Positions 1-11,110 of a stretch of DNA of 64,000 nt are shown piece after piece. The DNA lies in NCBI RefSeq assembly GCF_963678635.1, contig NC_087066.1, positions 48,913,581 to 48,977,580 of the forward strand. The letters run 5' to 3'. The position numbers and the translations under genes were made by a program. This DNA comes from Symsagittifera roscoffensis (taxonomy: Eukaryota > Xenacoelomorpha > Acoela > Convolutidae). The notes under the pieces are model-generated. The model saw nothing but the letters and a program-made list of their open reading frames with translations. It did no database searches and was not told the origin of the DNA. Numbering within the stretch: the first letter of the stretch is position 1; each line of letters begins with the position of its first letter.

Positions 1-177
1 CGTTTATGCCAAAAAAAAAAGAACAGCTACTGATCTTAACGTTGCTACTTATGAAAACTGATTGATATGAGAAGTTTGATGAATTGGGTTGCCCGAGAAT
101 TTACAATTGATCCAACTTGCAAAACATAATTTTCTAATTATAACTCCAGGAATCACTGCGCCCTCAAGATAAGCAAG

Positions 178-390
178 ATGTTCTCTGATTGGTTGAAGCA
201 TGAGCAATTGTTATGTGATCCAATGACTCCAGAGAGTGAAAGAAAACAAATTGTTGACAATAAAAGAACAAATTATTTGCTGAGTTCAAATTTTGCAGCG
301 GAAGAAAACAAAATACACTACTTAAGAAGAATTTGCTGTGTGAAAAAGTTTCTCCAGGTAATTGACCAAAACAAGTTAGACAGCAACTAG
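178..390 (+). pseudogene. Short ORF, 70 codons, duplicated (copy 1)
   Basis: This frame opens with ATG and encodes a hydrophilic peptide of 70 residues with segments such as MTPESERKQIVDNKRTNYLL. The composition looks coding rather than random: mixed charge, Glu/Lys-rich, no low complexity. It is exactly repeated at 3144-3356 in the second tandem copy. I do not recognise the product with confidence. Its place just upstream of capsid-like remnants suggests it is the N-terminal piece of a small gene of the same Polinton-like element, but this is inference. The frame closes at TAG, and no clear continuation was seen downstream in any frame, so it is probably a fragment. Confidence 0.4.
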
Positions 391-738
391 TGAGTTTATT
401 TTTTCAAGCTATTCTTTGTATCCAAGCGTCAACCTGGAGTTCAAACAGATCTCAACAGCAGTGTTCTAAAAAAAAACTCAGATACAGGTGAAAAAAACTC
501 AAAGAAAAGTTTTATTTTATGCAAAAAAATCAAAATGTCTCGGACATATATGTAGTGGAAATGTAAGACAATGACAAAGATGCTACTAAAGATTACACAG
601 GTAATACTCGATAGATTTTTCTACTGTTCAGAAGCATAATTTCAAAACTAAACGACAACATTTTTTTCTTCCTCAGTGCAAAACGGTTGAAAGAGAGATA
701 GACGATAAATTTGAAACTTTGAATGTCTGAAACAGCAA

Positions 739-2126
739 TTGATGAGCCTGATGCGACTAGAGTTACCAATATTGTTTATAGTCAAAACAGCACAGAACAA
801 ATTTCTTGCGTTTTGTTTTTATGCTTCTGCTCCGAGATCAGATGTGGTTTTGATTTCTCAAAAAAAGTCAATTTTATCTCTAATAAGTTTTTGTATCTAT
901 AAACTTTCTTTTACGAAATTAAGCTGTGAAGAAACATCAGTTTGGTGTTCAATATTTTCTGGTTTAATTGGGTTCGTTATACCAACTCCAAGAATTTGAA
1001 TGAAATTATTGATACACAAAGAAGACTATTTATGGCAGTTTTAGGACCTTCGGATCCACAAAAACAGAATTTCTTTTCAAAATAATGAACTAGAAAACAT
1101 TTTAACCCAAGTTTGGATGAGTCTTATACTTTGACAAAGACTTTCAACCTATAAATAGCCAACACTTTAGCGCTAACATAATTCCAGTAGGTTTTATAAA
1201 TTTTGATAAAACATTGAAACACAGTTCGAGAAAAATTGAAAACATTTGATGACTCATGCGAGGCATTTTACAATCAAAAAAACTTGTTTGAGTAGCAACA
1301 GCAGGAAAACACGAGGGTTTGATGCTTGTAGGTTAAACATAAATTATTCCAACGCTGCCAAGGATCCCGAACTTTTGATTTGAATACATCTCACATCACT
1401 TTCTCAAATCACTCTGTGAAATTCAGCATCTTGATCATCTCGAGAGAAAACATAAGGTAAACAGTTTCTTACGAACTTTATATGCATTGGATAGAAACGA
1501 CACCTTCGGATTCCTGAACATGAGATTGTCTGAGATACTGTTCAAATATAAAACGTCCTGGCCCGTCAGTTTTCTGCTAATAGATAAATAAAGCATTTGT
1601 GACGCCTATCACAAATTAGCGCAAAAAAACTGATTTATTCTACACCATATAGTACAGCTGAATCCAAGCCAGCTATGAAGTTTTTTTAGAAGGTTATCAA
1701 AGACAGGTAATTTCAGATTAGAGTAAAGTGAAACAATATTTACATACAGAGCTGTATTTAAACAATGTCGAACAGTTCGTCGCAAAACACCGCGTCTCAA
1801 GGTGATAGCTTTTGATTTAAACGAAATATGATCAATTTATCTGGCGTATGTTGATAAAATTGCAGAGTAGAACAAAACAGATAAATTTCTTCTGGTTGCA
1901 TTGGATTGCCTGACCAGCTATCTTCGATTACAAGCATTAAAATCAAGGAATGTAATCTGAAAAGCAGGAGCATTCTTTCAAATGATAAAAAAGTAAAACA
2001 GACAAAAACATTTAGGTATATATGGGCACTGATCTAAAAGGGTCCTTTAAAACTTGTGCGCCAAAGGGCGTTGAAATCTATACAACAGAGAGTGAAAAAG
2101 GTCCAACTTCGCAAAGAGGAACATTT
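739..2126. other. Unresolved part of tandem copy 1
   Basis: This stretch is shared with copy 2 but shows no convincing gene. An 86-codon open frame at 739-999 recurs at 3704-3964 and is rich in Leu, Ile and Phe without recognisable motifs. I read the three forward frames and saw only short open pieces. It is probably decayed coding sequence of the same element. Confidence 0.3.
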
Positions 2127-2966
2127 TTTGGAATGTTGAATGTTTTGTAATCAGAACCACAATTGAAAAAACTTTTAAAGGGTTTTAAATTCAAAGCGCG
2201 CGTATAAAATTCCAGTTACAAAATTACAAACCATAGTAAACACATAGAGTGTCCTGTACAATATCCTCAAAAATCAACTATCAATCAACTAGCTTTTGAA
2301 AATTAAAAAAAAATCGAAGTTAATCATTTAACGGTTAAAAAATGTTCGTGTCATGGTCTCAAAAACAGCCAATGTGGTTCTTGCATATCGCAGAGGTGTT
2401 ATCAGTACCGTCTTGTTTTATTATTTCCCGGCGATTAACGAGGGTGTTGAGTGAATCCTTAAAGTTTAGCGCCATGACTTTGAGGACCCTCTATTTACCC
2501 AACGCAGCCGCAAAAAGCTGTTTCCCTGTCGGATTTGTTTTCGGGGTCTTGCATTGGTTCGGAACGAATCCGGTGAAAAGAGAGGTGTCTAAGATGTATA
2601 TATTAACTAATGCCTATGTATACAACACAATAGCAATAGCAATGCGAATTTTACAAATAAATGCTTTTACACGAAAAAAAAATCAATTTTAATTCTTCTT
2701 AGCTATTGCGAGCAATATGGTTTTTCCATAACTTGAACTCTGTTTTAGCATGAAAAAAAGAACAAAAGGGGAACATAGGAAATGGGGACGATATGGATAC
2801 TGATAAGGAAAATTTACCTCTCTAATTGTTTTCAGATGGTGTCCGATCAAAGTTATTATACTTTCAATCGTCATAAAATTTTCATCTCGAAGTTTGAAGA
2901 AACAGCAAATAACAATACTCAAAATTGCAAAGAACAGTTTTATTCGATTGAGTTTTTAATGTGGTG
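2127..2966. other. Spacer between tandem copies, single copy
   Basis: This is the only part of the first 6.4 kb that is not repeated inside the window. It contains a somewhat GC-richer island at about 2340-2600 that is open for 117 codons from an ATG at 2342, but I recognise no domain in it on either strand. The remainder is AT-rich and non-coding in appearance. Confidence 0.3.
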
Positions 2967-3143
2967 CGTTTATGCCAAAAAAAAAAGAACAGCTACTGAT
3001 CTTAACGTTGCTACTTATGAAAACTGATTGATATGAGAAGTTTGATGAATTGGGTTGCCCGAGAATTTACAATTGATCCAACTTGCAAAACATAATTTTC
3101 TAATTATAACTCCAGGAATCACTGCGCCCTCAAGATAAGCAAG

Positions 3144-3356
3144 ATGTTCTCTGATTGGTTGAAGCATGAGCAATTGTTATGTGATCCAATGACTCCAGAG
3201 AGTGAAAGAAAACAAATTGTTGACAATAAAAGAACAAATTATTTGCTGAGTTCAAATTTTGCAGCGGAAGAAAACAAAATACACTACTTAAGAAGAATTT
3301 GCTGTGTGAAAAAGTTTCTCCAGGTAATTGACCAAAACAAGTTAGACAGCAACTAG
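3144..3356 (+). pseudogene. Short ORF, 70 codons, duplicated (copy 2)
   Basis: This is the second copy of the 70-codon frame at 178-390, with an identical predicted peptide. The identity reflects the recent tandem duplication and is not by itself evidence of selection. Confidence 0.4.
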
Positions 3357-4698
3357 TGAGTTTATTTTTTCAAGCTATTCTTTGTATCCAAGCGTCAACC
3401 TGGAGTTCAAACAGATCTCAACAGCAGTGTTCTAAAAAAAACTCAGATACAGGTGAAAAAAACTCAAAGAAAAGTTTTATTTTATGCAAAAAAATCAAAA
3501 TGTCTCGGACATATATGTAGTGTAAATGTAAGACAATGACAAAGATGCTACTAAAGATTACACAGGTAATACTCGATAGATTTTTCTACTGTTCAGAAGC
3601 ATAATTTCAAAACTAAACGACAACATTTTTTTCTTCCTCAGTGCAAAACGGTTGAAAGAGAGATAGACGATAAATTTGAAACTTTGAATGTCTGAAACAG
3701 CAATTGATGAGCCTGATGCGACTAGAGTTACCAATATTGTTTATAGTCAAAATAGCACAGAACAAATTTCTTGCGTTTTGTTTTTATGCTTCTGCTCCGA
3801 GATCAGATGTGGTTTTGATTTCTCAAAAAAAGTCAATTTTATCTCTAATAAGTTTTTGTATCTATAAACTTTCTTTTACGAAATTAAGCTGTGAAGAAAC
3901 ATCAGTTTGGTGTTCAATATTTTCTGGTTTAATTGGGTTCGTTATACCAACTCCAAGAAGTTGAATGAAATTATTGATACACAAAGAAGACTATTTATGG
4001 CAGTTTTAGGACCTTCGGATCCACAAAAACAGAATTTCTTTTCAAAATAATGAACTAGAAAACATTTTAACCCAAGTTTGGATGAGTCTTATACTTTGAC
4101 AAAGACTTTCAACCTATAAATAGCCAACACTTTAGCGCTAACATAATTCCAGTAGGTTTTATAAATTTTGATAAAACATTGAAACACAGTTCGAGAAAAA
4201 TTGAAAACATTTGATGACTCATGCGAGGCATTTTACAATCAAAAAAACTTGTTTGAGTAGCAACAGCAGGAAAACACGAGGGTTTGATGCTTGTAGGTTA
4301 AACATAAATTATTCCAACGCTGCCAAGGATCCCGAACTTTTGATTTGAATACATCTCACATCACTTTCTCAAATCACTCTGTGAAATTCAGCATCTTGAT
4401 CATCTCGAGAGAAAACATAAGGTAAACAGTTTCTTACGAACTTTATATGCATTGGATAGAAACGACACCTTCGGATTCCTGAACATGAGATTGTCTGAGA
4501 TACTGTTCAAATATAAAACGTCCTGGCCCGTCAGTTTTCTGCTAATAGATAAATAAAGCATTTGTGACGCCTATCACAAATTAGCGCAAAAAAACTGATT
4601 TATTCTACACCATATAGTACAGCTGAATCCAAGCCAGCTATGAAGTTTTTTTAGAAAGTTATCAAAGACAGGTAATTTCAGATGTCTGTGAATGCTTG

Positions 4699-4869
4699 CT
4701 CAATGCAGTCAGCGGTAGTGTGCCTGTTCGTATCCGAAGCCTCGAAATCTTTGAAAAACGAAAAACGAACCTTGAACAAAAAAGAGCTATCTTACTGAGC
4801 AAACAAGGATTTGATCTGATCAGACATATTCTTTGTTTTTGCTTGAAGTATTTGGCAGCAACGAAGTGA
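4699..4869 (+). pseudogene. Small basic ORF fragment, possibly Polinton virion-type
   Basis: The frame starting with CTC at 4699 stays open for 56 codons and encodes a Lys/Arg-rich stretch (VSGSVPVRIRSLEIFEKRKT and onward) followed by a more hydrophobic end that closes at TGA 4867. A basic N-terminal half followed by a hydrophobic tail resembles small proteins that often accompany Polinton and adintovirus capsid genes. That match rests on recalled pattern only. It lies in the 1.33-kb segment that copy 1 lacks. There is no ATG at the beginning, so it is a fragment. Confidence 0.3.
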
Positions 4870-4941
4870 CAGCAGAAGTATTCGGTCTTAATCCGAAGCA
4901 TACGTACATCAGAGAACAACCACATAAAGCACATAACTTGT

Positions 4942-5024
4942 TTGACAACTACATCAAACATAGAAAACTGTAATTATCAAATTAAAACCGCTAAATACAA
5001 TAACAACTATAACGTCAGAAAAAT

Positions 5025-5097
<73 letters not shown>

Positions 5098-5111
5098 GCA
5101 ACAACAACAGC

Positions 5112-5157
<46 letters not shown>

Positions 5158-5514
5158 ACAAGAACAACAACAACAAAAACAACAACAACAATAACAACAA
5201 CTACAGCAACCTTAACAACAACAACAAAAACAGCAACAACAACAACAATAACAACAACCACAACAACAACAGCAGCAGCAGCAGCAGCAGCAACTGATCC
5301 GCCAGTCATACCAACTCCTAAAAAACCTATCGTTGCCAAAGCAGAAGACAATCCACAAGAACGAGTTGTCCTTCTCACTGAAGATGAAGAAATTGAGATG
5401 GAAACAAGTGCTGAGCATAATGAGGCATTATCTACTGAACGTATCTTGTTACAATTACAACTCATTGACAAAAACAAGTTTAAGCGAACCAAAGAAGTTC
5501 AGAGCGAGTCATAG
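4942..5514 (+). CDS. Thr-repeat ORF with acidic C-terminus (doubtful gene)
   Basis: A frame of 190 codons is open from TTG at 4942 to a TAG stop. The middle is a translated ACA microsatellite: poly-Thr with a few Ala, Lys and Ile, then poly-Ala from GCA repeats. The C-terminal part, from PPVIPTPKKPIVAKAEDNPQ onward, is non-repetitive, Pro- then Glu-rich, and looks like real coding sequence. I recognise no domain. No ATG starts the frame, so if it was a gene it began upstream in another frame or exon. Poly-Val, poly-Leu and poly-Cys frames on the other strand or in other frames here are only shadows of the repeat. Confidence 0.3.
5026..5290. repeat. Long (ACA)n / (GCA)n trinucleotide repeat
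   Basis: About 265 bases consist almost wholly of ACA triplets with scattered GCA, ACG and AAA interruptions, ending in a pure GCA run at about 5269-5290. All changes keep the triplet phase, which is compatible with past protein coding as a Thr/Ala tract. Such a tract is prone to length variation between individuals. Confidence 0.95.
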
Positions 5515-5649
5515 TAAGCAAAAATAATGAAGAACTTTAGGTTGAGAAAGTCGCAACCGGTCTCAATGCATATTTTTTTGTATGATATCCAACGTTAATC
5601 GGTTCAGTCAACGACCACGGATCAAGCTCAACAGAAGCAAAGAAGATGA

Positions 5650-5955
5650 GATTCCACGAACTCTTCTTCAACATCTACAGCCATCTTTTCTCCCAAAAAA
5701 AATTGTCTACAAGTTCCAGTTCAAACAGCATTAAGAGACGCAGAATCAGAAGGAACGTTGCAGACATTCAAAGAGAACGAGCGGCGCAAAAAGCCAAACG
5801 AGAAGAAGGATGAGGTGAAGAAAAAGACTCGAAACCGTACAGAACGCCCGATAAAAAATTTAGATTCTGAATGGACAGAAAAAAAACACGAAAACAAAAC
5901 CAAGGAGAGATTACAGGAGCTGAGCAAAACTATTGAAAACCAATTTTTCAAATAA
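5650..5955 (+). pseudogene. Lys/Glu-rich ORF fragment
   Basis: After a TGA at 5647 this frame is open for 101 codons and ends at a TAA. It begins Ser/Thr-rich and then becomes strongly charged, with segments such as FKENERRKKPNEKKDEVKKK. It is coiled-coil-like and hydrophilic, and no domain is recognised. It lies about 130 bp after the Thr-repeat ORF and in a different frame, so the two may be parts of one broken gene. The segment is unique to tandem copy 2. Confidence 0.3.
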
Positions 5956-6418
5956 CTTCCAGCAGTGTTTGGAAGTGTAAAGAATTTTGAAGAGGAATGA
6001 AAAGTTTCACGGAGTAAAGTGAAACAATATTTACATACAGAGCTGTATTTAAACAATGTCGAACAGTTCGTCGCAAAACACCGCGTCTCAAGGTGATAGC
6101 TTTTGATTTAAACGAAATATGATCAATTTATCTGGCGTATGTTGATAAAATTGCAGAGTAGAACAAAACAGATAACTTTCTTCTGGTTGCATTGGATTGC
6201 CTGACCAGCTATCTTCGATTACAAGCATTAAAATCAAGGAATGTAATCTGAAAAGCAGGAGCATTCTTTCAAATGATAAAAAAGTAAAACAGACAAAAAC
6301 ATTTAGGTATATATGGGCACTGATCTAAAAGGGTCCTTTAAAACTTGTGCGCCAAAAGGGCGTTGAAATCTATACAACAGAGAGTGAAAAAGGTCCAACT
6401 TCGCAAAGAGGAACATTT

Positions 6419-6840
6419 GATCACTAAAAGATTTGATTTTCAAGTAATTGAAGGGCAAATGGACTCACTCTTACATCAATAAGCATCAAAAATTTGGCAA
6501 CATATTTCACTCGAGAACAAACCACTATAACGAAACTAACTCCGAATAAAGTGATCAAAAGGACGTTCCCTCCGTCTAACTTCCTTAAAAACAAAAAGAT
6601 AGCTAAAACCAGTAAGTCGACCAAAACTTTACGTTACTGAGATTGTTAGAATAGCAAAAATTGACATTTTCTTTCGAAAAGAATATAAACAGTCATTCGC
6701 AGGCAAAATTTTCATAAGGTTTCGTATACCAACATGGAATCCATCAGCTTATAACTGCATCGACGTCGATAATGAACCAATCAACAGTAGATTTTGAAAG
6801 CCCGAATTAATCAGGGTAATAGAAAAAAGATGGATGAACT
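6419..6840. other. No recognisable gene
   Basis: This is single-copy AT-rich sequence just right of the tandem duplication. Short open frames on both strands have no recognisable motif. It is probably decayed element DNA, since capsid-like remnants begin immediately to the right. Confidence 0.3.
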
Positions 6841-7600
6841 AATCAATGTCTGACAATATCAGAGGGAAAAAGATTCAACTACTGTTACACTGGTGTAATC
6901 AGCTTAGATGAAGGTTTTCATTTAATACCCGCTTGCGGGCTTTAAAAATATGTTGAGCAAAAATATCGATCTACAAGTTGAATGGAGACTTGCATTGTTG
7001 AAAATAACGTTTCCCACACATTTTCACAACAAAACAGGTACCAATATAGACAAATTTAAAGCAAGCCTATAAGAGTTAATAAATCAAATGTCTAGACCCT
7101 TTGATGCAGAGAAAGGTGCAACCAGAAAGGTTGAGTTTGATGAAGTCAAAAATTTATTCAACGAAATCAATCAAAGTCGATCTCGATAGTTTCAGTTATA
7201 GCAACGATCCATAACCAAACATGTTTCATTGTGGATGCACTATTGGGAATACATAACATTTTAGACTCTACAGATTGCCAGTGTCTTAAGTTTCTAAGCA
7301 AAACAAGATGGAACCGGCTGCCATGTTGGTTATAAAGAATCCAGTCATACTCAGAGCACTCTCACATCAATTTTTCTCCGACTGGCCTGTTGATATTTCT
7401 GCTGGAAACCACACGATGCTTATCTACTTGGACATCGTTCATTATCAGACTGTGGGTGACACCAAAGCATCGCTGTTCTCATATAATGATACAAATTGAA
7501 GAGCGAAAAACGGATAAGCTTTCAGCATTGAATCAAATCATCGCAAAGTTTTAATTAACTTGAATGATAAAAAAGTACTAGTGAATGATATCCAGAGCAT
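6841..7600 (+). pseudogene. Polinton minor-capsid (penton-like) pseudogene, copy 1
   Basis: A frame from about 6947 encodes DLQVEWRLALLKITFPTHFH (6968-7027). This fits the signature near the N-terminus of Polinton/adintovirus minor capsid-type proteins, where a Leu-x-Gly/Glu-x-Trp-x-hydrophobic-Ala-Leu strand precedes an Ile-x-Phe/Tyr-Pro turn. The frame breaks at a TAA near 7071, and short coding-like pieces continue (7088-7189; 7308-7499 with FFSDWPVDISAGNH). The same order of pieces recurs in diverged form at 9580-10400, supporting a common coding origin. Many stops and shifts make it a dead gene. Family assignment is from recalled motif pattern, without alignment. Confidence 0.5.
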
Positions 7601-7769
7601 TGAGTTAAATCTATGACTAGAACTCGGTAGATTTGTTTTATTTGTGGGAGAAGAAATAGAATTGGTTTTTTGACTTTGAAATTTAAAAAGTTTTTCGATC
7701 AAGTGTATAGAGGCGTAGAATCATAATCAAGCGACCAAGTCACACTTCTCAGGAAATTAGAGACATCGG

Positions 7770-8106
7770 GCTAGTGACTTCGGCGCTCTGGCTTTGGGTA
7801 TTGGACGAGTAGCACTTCCAATAGCTCGGAAGTTTAAGGTACCAGCAGTCAAACGTATTGAAGAAAACTATTGATCAAGCAGCACCCTTATTGATCAAGC
7901 AGCACCCAAATATATATAGCAACCGGAACGAAAACAGCAAAAATAGCCTTGAAAAACACAGAAAAAAGATGAATGAGAAAATTGGATGTGGTCGTACCAA
8001 ATTTTGTAGTATTAAAAAAGAAGACCACAAAAGCAACAAAAAACGAAAGCTCTCATTTCCCAGACATGATCTCCACTGGGAAGTCGCTCATAGTTTTCCA
8101 CCATGA
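7770..8106 (+). pseudogene. Small basic virion-type protein remnant (pVI/pX-like position)
   Basis: One frame reads DFGALALGIGRVALPIARKF (about 7777-7836) and then basic residues before a stop near 7872. A second frame, 7858-8106, encodes a Lys/Arg/Asn-rich tail that ends two codons before the capsid-like ORF. Glycine-rich amphipathic start, basic tail and position just upstream of the major capsid gene match the small membrane-active, core-type genes of Polintons and adintoviruses. This is an inference from pattern and neighbourhood. The gene is frameshifted. Confidence 0.4.
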
Positions 8107-9420
8107 TTACTGATTTAATACCAACTGAAGCAACTCACAGCTCATTAGAATTATTTAGAACCTCCTTCCTTCGTACATTTAAAGAACGCTTCTATCCAAA
8201 AAAAATGGGCCAACATATTCACCTGCTGATCTTATGCTCTAATTTGTTGTGGATTTTTGGAGATAGAAACAGTTTTAACGATCTTCAATGAACTCGCTTG
8301 AAGTTTTTAGCACGCATCGCTTAAAATAAGGGTACTGAACTGCAAACTCAAGCAAGAGAAGTAGCACAACAAGACTCCCCATATTCGATCAATAGTCCCC
8401 TTTCAATTGTTTTTTTCCGAATGCACAATGTCCCTGAAGGTAGAAAAAAAATCAACAATAAATGCCCGTTTTCAACAACAAAGAAAAATTTCACTAAGAC
8501 CAAAATCCCACACGGTGAGTTTGCAAAACAAACATGGCTCACTTGTCAAAGCTAAAATTTTGAACATAATCCGTCAGGTATCGATGGTGCCAATGGGCGG
8601 GCTCAAGATGTCGTGGAACGTGAGCGGATCATAGCTGCATCTAGCGAACTCCGTTTTTTTGCTAAGATTGCATGTGATTTCTTATCATGTGACAAGCATC
8701 TAATTAATGGTGTTACTACAATTAGGTTTTCCCTGAGAGGATCTCCGAATGACTTAGTTATTATGTCATAGCATCGAGGTAAACATAAGCAAACTCAAAT
8801 CACCGAGGCTAGCTTACATGTGCGCGAATTGGCAATAACCGGTTTTGTACTATCATCGATAGAAAGAACTCTGTTGAAAACACCGGCAATGTACAGTTAT
8901 AAGGACAATTTACCCAGAATAGTTTTTGGACTTAATTGCTGGACAAAGCTGGCGACAAGAAGATGTTTTCGCCAAAGAGCCAGTATGTCGAATGATAGTG
9001 GTACCCGGAGAATCAGGAGAATCCATTTGACTCTTAGCTCAATAACCGATACTAGCATTTGACACATCGAATTCGAGGCAATTTTTACGCTTATTAACAT
9101 TCAGAACAATATAGAAACGTGACAATTTTTTTATGATAGTGAATGAATCAAACAAAAACCAGCCACGAACTCATTGATTACATTTCGCTCAGGTTGGTTA
9201 TTTAGTTTTCTTTGCAGATCCTCTTGGATTGGAATACACAATTAACCACATCTAAAAAAGTATATTAGATATTCTGTTCCTGACGGAAACCAAATACTCA
9301 TGAAGAAGCCAACCCAATCAGCTAACTTGGTCTTGTTTCAACTTTTTTGCGTCTATGTTGCTCATGTTATAATTTCATTTAGATTTCCTATTGGGCTTTG
9401 AAAAAATTACCATGAAATTT
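8103..9420 (+). pseudogene. Polinton/adintovirus-like major capsid protein pseudogene
   Basis: Pieces in forward frames follow the order expected for the double jelly-roll capsid family. The N-terminal piece is at 8103-8290 (MITDLIPTEATHSSLELF), then ELRFFAKIACDFLSCDKHLI at 8646-8705, then a piece at 8803-8905 containing EASLHVRELAITGFVLSSIE and a TPAMYSYKD end, then SWRQEDVFAKEPVCRMIV at 8947-9000 in another frame. The Asp-Lys-hydrophobic-Leu/Ile-Asn-Gly-Val turn, the x-Leu-His/Tyr-Val-Arg strand and the Thr-Pro-Ala-x-Tyr turn are typical of this family as I recall it. In-frame stops and at least two shifts break it. The tail, including GYLVFFADPLGLEYTIN near 9200-9250, recurs at 10670-11110. 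The pieces are listed as read and are not joined. Confidence 0.55.
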
Positions 9421-9579
9421 TGCGCTTTGCTTAAAATATGATGCTATAACTTTGAAAAAATGACGCGACTCTCTGTAACGATTTATGTTTGAATTTTTTG
9501 TACAAAAACTGTTTATTTTGCTACAACACTCAAGGTTTGTGTTAAAGTAAAAAAGAAGGAATTAACTAAGAAATGTCTG

Positions 9580-10410
9580 ACAAAAAAAGCAAAAATATCA
9601 ATTACTTTTACACTGGTGTGATCAGCCTTAATTAGCATTTTCATTGAGCACTACTAGCTAGCGGCCTTTAAAAAATATTGAGATAAGATATCGATCGACC
9701 TACAAATGAATGAAGAGATGCATTGGCAGAAATAACGTTTCCAACACATTTAAACATTGTAACAGATACCAAAATAGTGTACTACAACACAAACAAAATT
9801 AAAGCAAGCCTTTAGGTGCTTAGAAGCAAAGTATCAAGACCATTTGATGCAGAGACTGGTGCAAACACAAAGGCTGAGTATGATGAAGTCAAAAATTTTT
9901 CTACAAAATCAACTAAATTTGATCTCGATAATTTCAGTTTTAGCATCAAACCTATCACCAAACATTTTTCAATGTGGATGCACTATTGGGAAAACATAAC
10001 ATTTTAGAGTCCACATATTGCAATTATTTCAAGTTTCAAAGCAGAATGAAATGGAACGGGCTGCCATGTTGGAAATAAAGAATCCAGTCAAATCCAGAGC
10101 ACTCTCACATCACAAAATTTTATCTCCGACTGGCCTGTGGATATTTCTGCTGGAAACCACATGATGTTTTTCTACTTGGACATCGTTCATTGTCAGATTG
10201 TGGGTGACTCTTAAGCATGGTTTTTTTGATGTTATGATACAAATCGAAGAGCAAAAACGGTTAAGCTTTCAGCACTGAATCAAATCATGGAAAATTTTTC
10301 CTTCATTTGGATTTAAAAAGAATTATGAATGATATCCAGAGCATTTGCATAAATCTACGAAGAGAACTCAGAAGACGTCAAATGATAGTGGAAATCAGCG
10401 CGAATACAGC
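9580..10410 (+). pseudogene. Minor-capsid-like pseudogene, copy 2
   Basis: This is a diverged repeat of 6841-7600. It shares a ttacactggtgt block, an ALAEITFPTH piece near 9727-9756 and an open frame at 9816-10007 containing SRPFDAETGANTKAEYDEVK, parallel to MSRPFDAEKGATRKVEFDEV at 7088-7147. A following block contains ERAAMLEIKNPVKSRALSHH. The two copies differ at many sites, so this duplication is much older than the 2,966-bp tandem one. All frames are interrupted. Confidence 0.5.
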
Positions 10411-10669
10411 ATACCTGGGTAGAAATCGAAAAAAAACCGTTTCATAATCGAAAGTATCGGCTGGATGAAATCGTTGTTTACAAACGTAGGTACTTCTGAA
10501 TCAACGACTAAAACCAAAAGAATAAACTATAACACATTGGAAGCTCTAAATTTTGCATATTTAATAAAATTAATGGAATCAGTTTGGCTAATTATCACAA
10601 AAATCATAAAATGGCATTTGATCTCCCATCTACTCATATGACACTGAGCATATGACACTGAGAATTCAA

Positions 10670-11110
10670 ATGACATTGTGCGTATTAACCGATACAAGAA
10701 TTTGAGACATCAATTTTGAGACAATTTTACCGCTAACTTAGCATTCAGAACCTTGACAAAAACGTGTCAGAACTTCTATGATAGTGAATGAATCAAACAA
10801 AGAACAGCCAGGAATTCATTGGTTACAATTCAATCAAGTTCGTGGTTAAAAATTTTTTTTGCAGATCTTCTTGGATTGGCATACACAATTATCCAAAAGA
10901 ATTAAAACCTATGAGCTAGTCTTTTCTTGAAGGAAACCAAATGCTCATGAACAAGGCACTTCAATCAGCTAACTCGGTTTTGTGTGGACTTTATTGTATA
11001 TATATTGCTCATGTTATTTTCCCATTTAGATTTCCTATAGGCTTTAAAGTAAAAATATCATGAGAGGATGTGTTTTGCTTAAAAAATGATGTTATAAACT
11101 TGAGATGCTG
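10670..11110 (+). pseudogene. Second copy of the capsid pseudogene 3' part
   Basis: The DNA resembles 9030-9440 in order and spacing: a 'taaccgatac' start, a 'gatagtgaatgaatcaaacaaa' block, a 'ttggattgg.atacacaatta' block and an 'atttagatttcctat' block. Together with 9580-10410 it shows that a minor-capsid plus capsid-tail segment was duplicated and has since diverged. No long frame survives. Confidence 0.5.

Larger units (their letters stand above)
1..2126. repeat. Copy 1 of a recent 2,966-bp-period tandem duplication
   Basis: Bases 1-1718 recur almost unchanged at 2967-4683, and 1721-2126 recur at 6013-6418. Only scattered single-base and homopolymer differences are visible, for example an A-run length change near 474, g/t near 562 and c/t near 786. 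The copy already starts inside the unit at base 1, so the duplication probably extends left of the window. Copy 1 lacks the 1.33 kb present in copy 2 at 4684-6012. The near identity shows that the duplication is recent compared with the decay of the coding sequence inside it. An assembly artefact (two haplotypes placed in tandem) cannot be ruled out by reading. Confidence 0.95.
2967..6418. repeat. Copy 2 of the tandem duplication, with a 1.33-kb extra segment
   Basis: It matches copy 1 from 2967 to 4683 and from 6013 to 6418, while 4684-6012 has no counterpart in copy 1. The extra segment contains coding-like ORFs that fit the rest of the element. Loss from copy 1 is therefore more likely than insertion into copy 2, and no terminal repeats or target duplications flank it. 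Past 6418 the two copies diverge abruptly. Confidence 0.92.

Noticed and set aside
2342-2692. 117-codon plus-strand frame
   Set aside because: ATG-initiated but with no recognisable domain. The GC-richer first half and AT-rich end differ strongly, and no neighbouring evidence supports a gene.
5007-5492. Minus-strand poly-Val and poly-Leu and forward poly-Cys frames
   Set aside because: They are readings of the ACA/GCA microsatellite in other frames and have no independent support.
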